A stretch of 64,000 nucleotides of DNA. Source: Sodalis ligni (GTDB taxonomy: Bacteria > Pseudomonadota > Gammaproteobacteria > Enterobacterales > Enterobacteriaceae). A model generated the notes under the pieces. That model made no database searches. It was not told the DNA's origin and saw only the letters and a program-made list of their open reading frames with translations. Below, one piece after another: positions 61,180 to 64,000 of this stretch; the first letter of the stretch is position 1, and each line of letters opens with the position of its first letter. The position numbers were made by a program, and so were the translations under genes. Location of the stretch: positions 3,472,337 to 3,536,336 of the forward strand of contig NZ_CP075169.1 in NCBI RefSeq assembly GCF_016865525.2. Reading direction: 5' to 3'.

Positions 61180-61692
61180 ATGATGGATGCTTGCCCTTCC
61201 CTTTTAGCCCATTATCAACAAATTCTTGTTTTAAGTGAAAATATGCTGCTAATGGCTCGTCAGTCAGAATGGGATACCTTGGTCTATATTGAAGAAAAAT
61301 ATGTTCATGCCGTGGCGAAGATCTCAGAGCTGAATGCCAGTCAGGAAAATAGTCTGCCTGGCGTCATCCAGGATAAAATTGCCCTGCTGCTGCGCCAGTT
61401 GCTAAAGAACGAAACGGAAGTTAACGAACTGCTGCAGGCACGCTTAAATCAGCTAAGGGACCTTATCGGGCAATCGAACCGTCAGCAAACGGTTAATTCG
61501 ACGTACCACAAGTTTTCAGATCGCGCATCTATGCTGCCGGGCGAAATAAAAAATAACCGCATGAAAAACGGGTTAATTACACCTGCCTCCCGTCAAGACA
61601 CAAGATATATGCAAGATACTGTATCAAACGCGATGCCCGGATATCCCGCCGGCATGCTGCTAAGGACGATTACCGGTGGAATATGCCGGTAA
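61180..61692 (+). CDS. fliT: Flagellar chaperone FliT
   Basis: FliT is the export chaperone for FliD and in E. coli also an antagonist of FlhDC. From ATG 61180 (preceded by TTTAGGATAGCC) the product is 170 residues; E. coli FliT has 121. The first 110 residues match the family, with MARQSEWDTLVYIEEKYVHAV and LLRQLLKNETEVNELLQARL. A C-terminal tail of about 60 residues has no obvious relative. Confidence 0.85.
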   Translation: MMDACPSLLAHYQQILVLSENMLLMARQSEWDTLVYIEEKYVHAVAKISELNASQENSLPGVIQDKIALLLRQLLKNETEVNELLQARLNQLRDLIGQSNRQQTVNSTYHKFSDRASMLPGEIKNNRMKNGLITPASRQDTRYMQDTVSNAMPGYPAGMLLRTITGGICR

Positions 61693-61856
61693 CACCATTA
61701 TAACGGAATCGTCCTTTGCTCCCGGCAAACAGGTCTTTGCCCGCTCTGAGGGAATATGGAATGCTCTTAAAAATCCGCACCGGTTCGTCTCTTTGACATA
61801 ATAGTGAAATATTCGCCTATATTTAGAAGGGTTCCATCTAAAGAGGGAAAGTCACT

Positions 61857-62111
61857 ATGTTCGATAAAGCCAAAAATAAAGTGGAAGAAACGGCGGGTAA
61901 AGGCCAGGAAGCACTGGGCAAGGCCACCGGCGACAGCGCTATGACGCTGGAAGGAAAAGTGCGTAAACAGACGGCGCAGGCTTGCTACAGCGTTAATGAT
62001 TGCATTGATTCCATTAAAGCAAAAACCTCCGAGGATCCGATACCGGCGCTGTTGATTGCCGGCGGCGTGGGTTTCTTGCTGGCAAAAATTTTCCGGACTC
62101 GCCATCACTAA
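61857..62111 (+). CDS. CsbD-like protein with C-terminal membrane anchor
   Basis: The 84 residues open with a CsbD-type stretch (MFDKAKNKVEETAGKGQEAL then LEGKVRKQTAQ), known from general stress proteins such as E. coli YjbJ. The C terminus is a hydrophobic, glycine-rich segment IPALLIAGGVGFLLAKIF followed by basic residues, like the anchors of YqjD and ElaB. A strong ribosome site (AGAGGGAAAG) precedes it. The combination suggests a stress protein tethered to the inner membrane; role unknown. Confidence 0.8.
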   Translation: MFDKAKNKVEETAGKGQEALGKATGDSAMTLEGKVRKQTAQACYSVNDCIDSIKAKTSEDPIPALLIAGGVGFLLAKIFRTRHH

Positions 62112-62178
62112 AAATGTCAGCCCCAGCAATCGCCGGACTGATACGCTGCTATCGGCCATAAAGCTGCTGTCGGCCGGA

Positions 62179-62382
62179 TCAGATTGACAGCAGGCCGATG
62201 GCTAGGCCGATAAAAAAACGCCTGGCCTCGTCGGACTCTTTTTCCTGTTCGCCGGTCAGGTAAGCCAGCAGATTGCCCAGTTGAATGTCGACCCCTTGCC
62301 GGTGCAGCTCCATTATCGCCTGACCGATGATCTGGCTTAAGGTCTCATGGGTATGCTGCAGTGCTTGTCCGGGTATGCCCAT
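62179..62382 (-). CDS. Small YmgB/AriR-like protein
   Basis: A 67-residue protein, predicted mostly helical. The middle, LSQIIGQAIMELHRQGVDIQLGNLLAYL, follows the helix pattern of the YmgB/AriR biofilm and acid-resistance family. No signal is visible. Similarity is short, so the family call is tentative. It stands alone, convergent with the CsbD-like gene. Confidence 0.55.
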   Translation of the reverse strand: MGIPGQALQHTHETLSQIIGQAIMELHRQGVDIQLGNLLAYLTGEQEKESDEARRFFIGLAIGLLSI

Positions 62383-62923
62383 TATCGCCTCCGACTCAAT
62401 CCCTCTTAGCTTACCGTGCCTTTATGACAGAAAAATGAAGACGCACTTGGCTCAATGCGCTAGGGGCGAGTATTCATCTACTAACGCGACAATAGGGGCA
62501 ACCCTTAGAATTTTCATAAGGTTATGCATAGCTTAAATAATACCTAACCGCACCGAAGCGATTATTTATCTGTAAGCGAAACGGCCAAAAACATGCCATA
62601 TAAAAGTAAAGTTACCGCTTCGCTATTTAGCTACTGCAGGATAAACCATCCAATATAATGGTCTGAATTGAAATGCAAATTTTTAATATTGACATAATTG
62701 CCGTTAATATTAATTAACATTCAAGGCTAAGATTAATCTTAAACGGCTACTTTTTTTTGCGTGACTCCGCAACCTCTTCTAATATTTAAAAGGTGAAAAG
62801 CATTACTCTGTTTTATGTTTTATCACATAAATAGCTTTATATTTCCATCTAGGTATCTTAAATGATGCCATTTATAATTATCAATTATCTCAATAGCATC
62901 AGCAACTAGAGCAGGAGTTTATC
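62383..62923. other. AT-rich region before yciG
   Basis: About 540 bases without a credible gene. AT content is high from 62520 to 62890. It should hold the promoters for the ymgB-like gene (minus) and yciG (plus). No terminator or repeat stands out. Confidence 0.5.
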
Positions 62924-63166
62924 ATGACAGAACATCGCGGTGGTTCAGATAACTTTGCCGAAGATAAAGAGAAAGCATCAAGCGCGGGCCAAAAAGGCGG
63001 CCAGCACAGCGGCGGCAATTTTAAAAACGATCCTGAACGCGCTGCCGAAGCCGGTAAGAAAGGCGGGCAGCATAGCGGGGGCAACTTCAAGAATGACCCT
63101 GAAAAAGCGTCGGAAGCCGGTAAAAAGGGCGGTGAACACAGCCATGGCGGCGGCCGCAGCTCTTGA
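62924..63166 (+). CDS. yciG: KGG-motif stress protein YciG
   Basis: An 80-residue hydrophilic protein with three copies of the KGG repeat: AGQKGGQHSGGNFKND, AGKKGGQHSGGNFKND and AGKKGGEHSHGG. E. coli YciG has 59 residues and two full repeats and is RpoS-controlled. Such proteins are intrinsically disordered and linked to stress or desiccation. AGGAG lies before the ATG and a terminator follows the stop. Confidence 0.92.
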   Translation: MTEHRGGSDNFAEDKEKASSAGQKGGQHSGGNFKNDPERAAEAGKKGGQHSGGNFKNDPEKASEAGKKGGEHSHGGGRSS

Positions 63167-63180
63167 TTAACCTTTTGATA

Positions 63181-63213
63181 TAAAGCCGCCGGCTGTAATA
63201 GCCGGCGGCTTTA
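63181..63213. terminator. Terminator after yciG
   Basis: AAAGCCGCCGGC and GCCGGCGGCTTT are perfect complements around TGTAATA, followed by TATATTTTC. It is the strongest hairpin in this part of the window. Confidence 0.85.
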
Positions 63214-63289
63214 TATTTTCTCTTCTTCCCGCCGGTATGCCTAAAAGGGTAGCCGATATGCTTAAAAGGGTAAATGTAATTTTAAATCC

Positions 63290-63615
63290 CTAGGACTTAT
63301 GGCATAAATCCACATTGATATTCGCTTCCGAAAGACATTGATTTAATGCCTTAAGTGAATCATCCTTGCTATTATGAACGATACGGATAGATTGCCTCGG
63401 AATGCCGTCATCGCTTTCATTTAAATTACCGCTAAATAAAACCCAATCATTTTTTAGGTGGAATTTATTCACCGTAATAACGCCGGCTTTTTCATCGGCC
63501 TTGTCGTAATCCACTCCGCTATCGATAAGCTTTTGATTTGTTTTATCGAAAAATTATTGATATCGATATCTCTCTTGGTAGCGATATTTTCTCCTTCGCC
63601 ACGTAAATTTCCCAT
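63290..63615 (-). pseudogene. Unidentified small protein, probably frame-broken
   Basis: The visible frame (63514-63290) encodes 74 residues with no ATG, opening VDYDKADEKAGVITVNKF and ending ANINVDLCHKS. In the next frame upstream an ATG at 63615 gives MGNLRGEGENIATKRDIDIN. Adding one T to the run of five near 63545-63555 joins the two into a protein of 108 residues. It follows the edge gene after 14 bases on the same strand, so they probably form a unit. I do not recognise the family. Confidence 0.5.
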
Positions 63616-63629
63616 TTACTTTTATTGCA

Positions 63630-64000
63630 TTACCCCAAATGCTCTTTTTGGTTCGGGGCATAATATACATTAGATAACTGCCTGAACATCGTTGATTGAT
63701 CGACAGGTATTTCATTTCTATTCAGCAATACCTCAATAGAATCAGCCCCGGTCCTGGAGGCGATTTCGGCGATGGCGATCGATGTCGCCGCCCACTCCAT
63801 CCTGTTCCCGCCGGTAACGCCGGCCTCAATTTTCACCAGCCGGTGATTATCCTTGAAGGCATTATTGAGCATAATATGTTCAATGACGAAAGGCAGGGAT
63901 TTGGCGGGTTTTGGGAGGCTTGACTTGCAAGAAGATGAAGCGCAATTAGCCGTATTCAAGAATTTATTTACCGTGGCCTTTGCCGGCTCCCCCTGGGCCG
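63630..64000 (-). CDS. Unidentified protein, truncated by the window edge
   Basis: The frame runs off the right edge and ends at 63630. The visible 123 residues read GEPAKATVNKFLN, a Cys pair (ANCASSSCKSS), then FVIEHIMLNNAFKDNHRLVK and end YYAPNQKEHLG. An open start (TTG 63959) is probably not the true one since the frame continues to the edge. No family recognised; it looks like a soluble or secreted protein. Confidence 0.55.
   Translation of the reverse strand, partial: AQGEPAKATVNKFLNTANCASSSCKSSLPKPAKSLPFVIEHIMLNNAFKDNHRLVKIEAGVTGGNRMEWAATSIAIAEIASRTGADSIEVLLNRNEIPVDQSTMFRQLSNVYYAPNQKEHLG

Overview
The window is chromosomal DNA from a gamma-proteobacterium of the order Enterobacterales. 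Almost every housekeeping gene has an Escherichia coli counterpart of near-identical length, and many blocks are syntenic: zwf/eda/hexR/pykA/lpxM/mepM/znuABC, ruvBAC/yebC/nudB/aspS/yecD/yecE/cmoAB, murJ/mviM/rimJ/mdtH/yceB, and fliZA/fliC/fliDST. A giant cyclic beta-1,2-glucan synthase gene, expanded intergenic repeats and many frame breaks fit the Pectobacteriaceae/Bruguierivoracaceae side of the order (a Sodalis-like bacterium is one guess). Genus is inference, not shown.

Layout. 0-7.8 kb is central carbon and lipid A: purT with a PurR box, zwf-eda without edd, hexR with HexR operators, pykA (frame-broken) and lpxM. 7.9-11.8 kb is cell wall and zinc: mepM, znuA, znuCB with a shared Zur box. 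11.8-17.6 kb holds ruvB, ruvA, ruvC, yebC, nudB and aspS, with a tandem repeat array splitting ruvC from ruvA. 18-24 kb has yecD, yecE, cmoA, cmoB, cutC, a PatB/MalY-type lyase and yecM. 24-28.8 kb has a possible 39-residue membrane peptide, argS, a second repeat array, and a divergent HD-hydrolase/GlxA-type regulator pair sharing a 39-bp dyad. 28.6-44.8 kb has a palindrome array, murJ (frame-broken), the 2839-residue glucan synthase, mviM, rimJ, mdtH, yceB, ycdY and ghrA. 44.8-49.4 kb is an AT-rich accessory island between ghrA and tRNA-Ser(GGA). It holds a membrane-anchored winged-helix regulator, a Wzx-type flippase and a TupA-like ATP-grasp protein, all broken by frameshifts. 49.5-55.4 kb has phoH and putA, with PutA operator boxes and a third repeat array. 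55.5-61.7 kb is a flagellar block (fliZ, fliA, fliC, fliD, fliS, fliT) with two sigma-28 promoters. 61.8-64 kb has small stress-type genes and an unidentified two-gene unit running off the edge.

The most notable non-genic signal is a family of 107-bp tandem repeats at three loci. Each lies shortly downstream of a stop codon (ruvC, argS, putA) and in the same orientation as that gene. Each unit folds into a long hairpin whose arms change in a compensatory way between loci. A second family, a probable MITE, has two copies (after purT and pykA), each inserted in a transcription terminator with an apparent 12-13 bp target duplication. A third is an array of eight 26-bp units with a palindromic core, placed on the stop codons of two convergent genes.

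About twenty-two frame breaks can be reconstructed across pykA, murJ, putA, fliA, fliS, the island genes and the right-edge gene. Every one is repaired by adding one base (twice, two bases) to a homopolymer run, and I found no break needing a base removed. Some of these genes (murJ above all) should be essential, so sequencing error, slippage and genuine decay all have to be considered.
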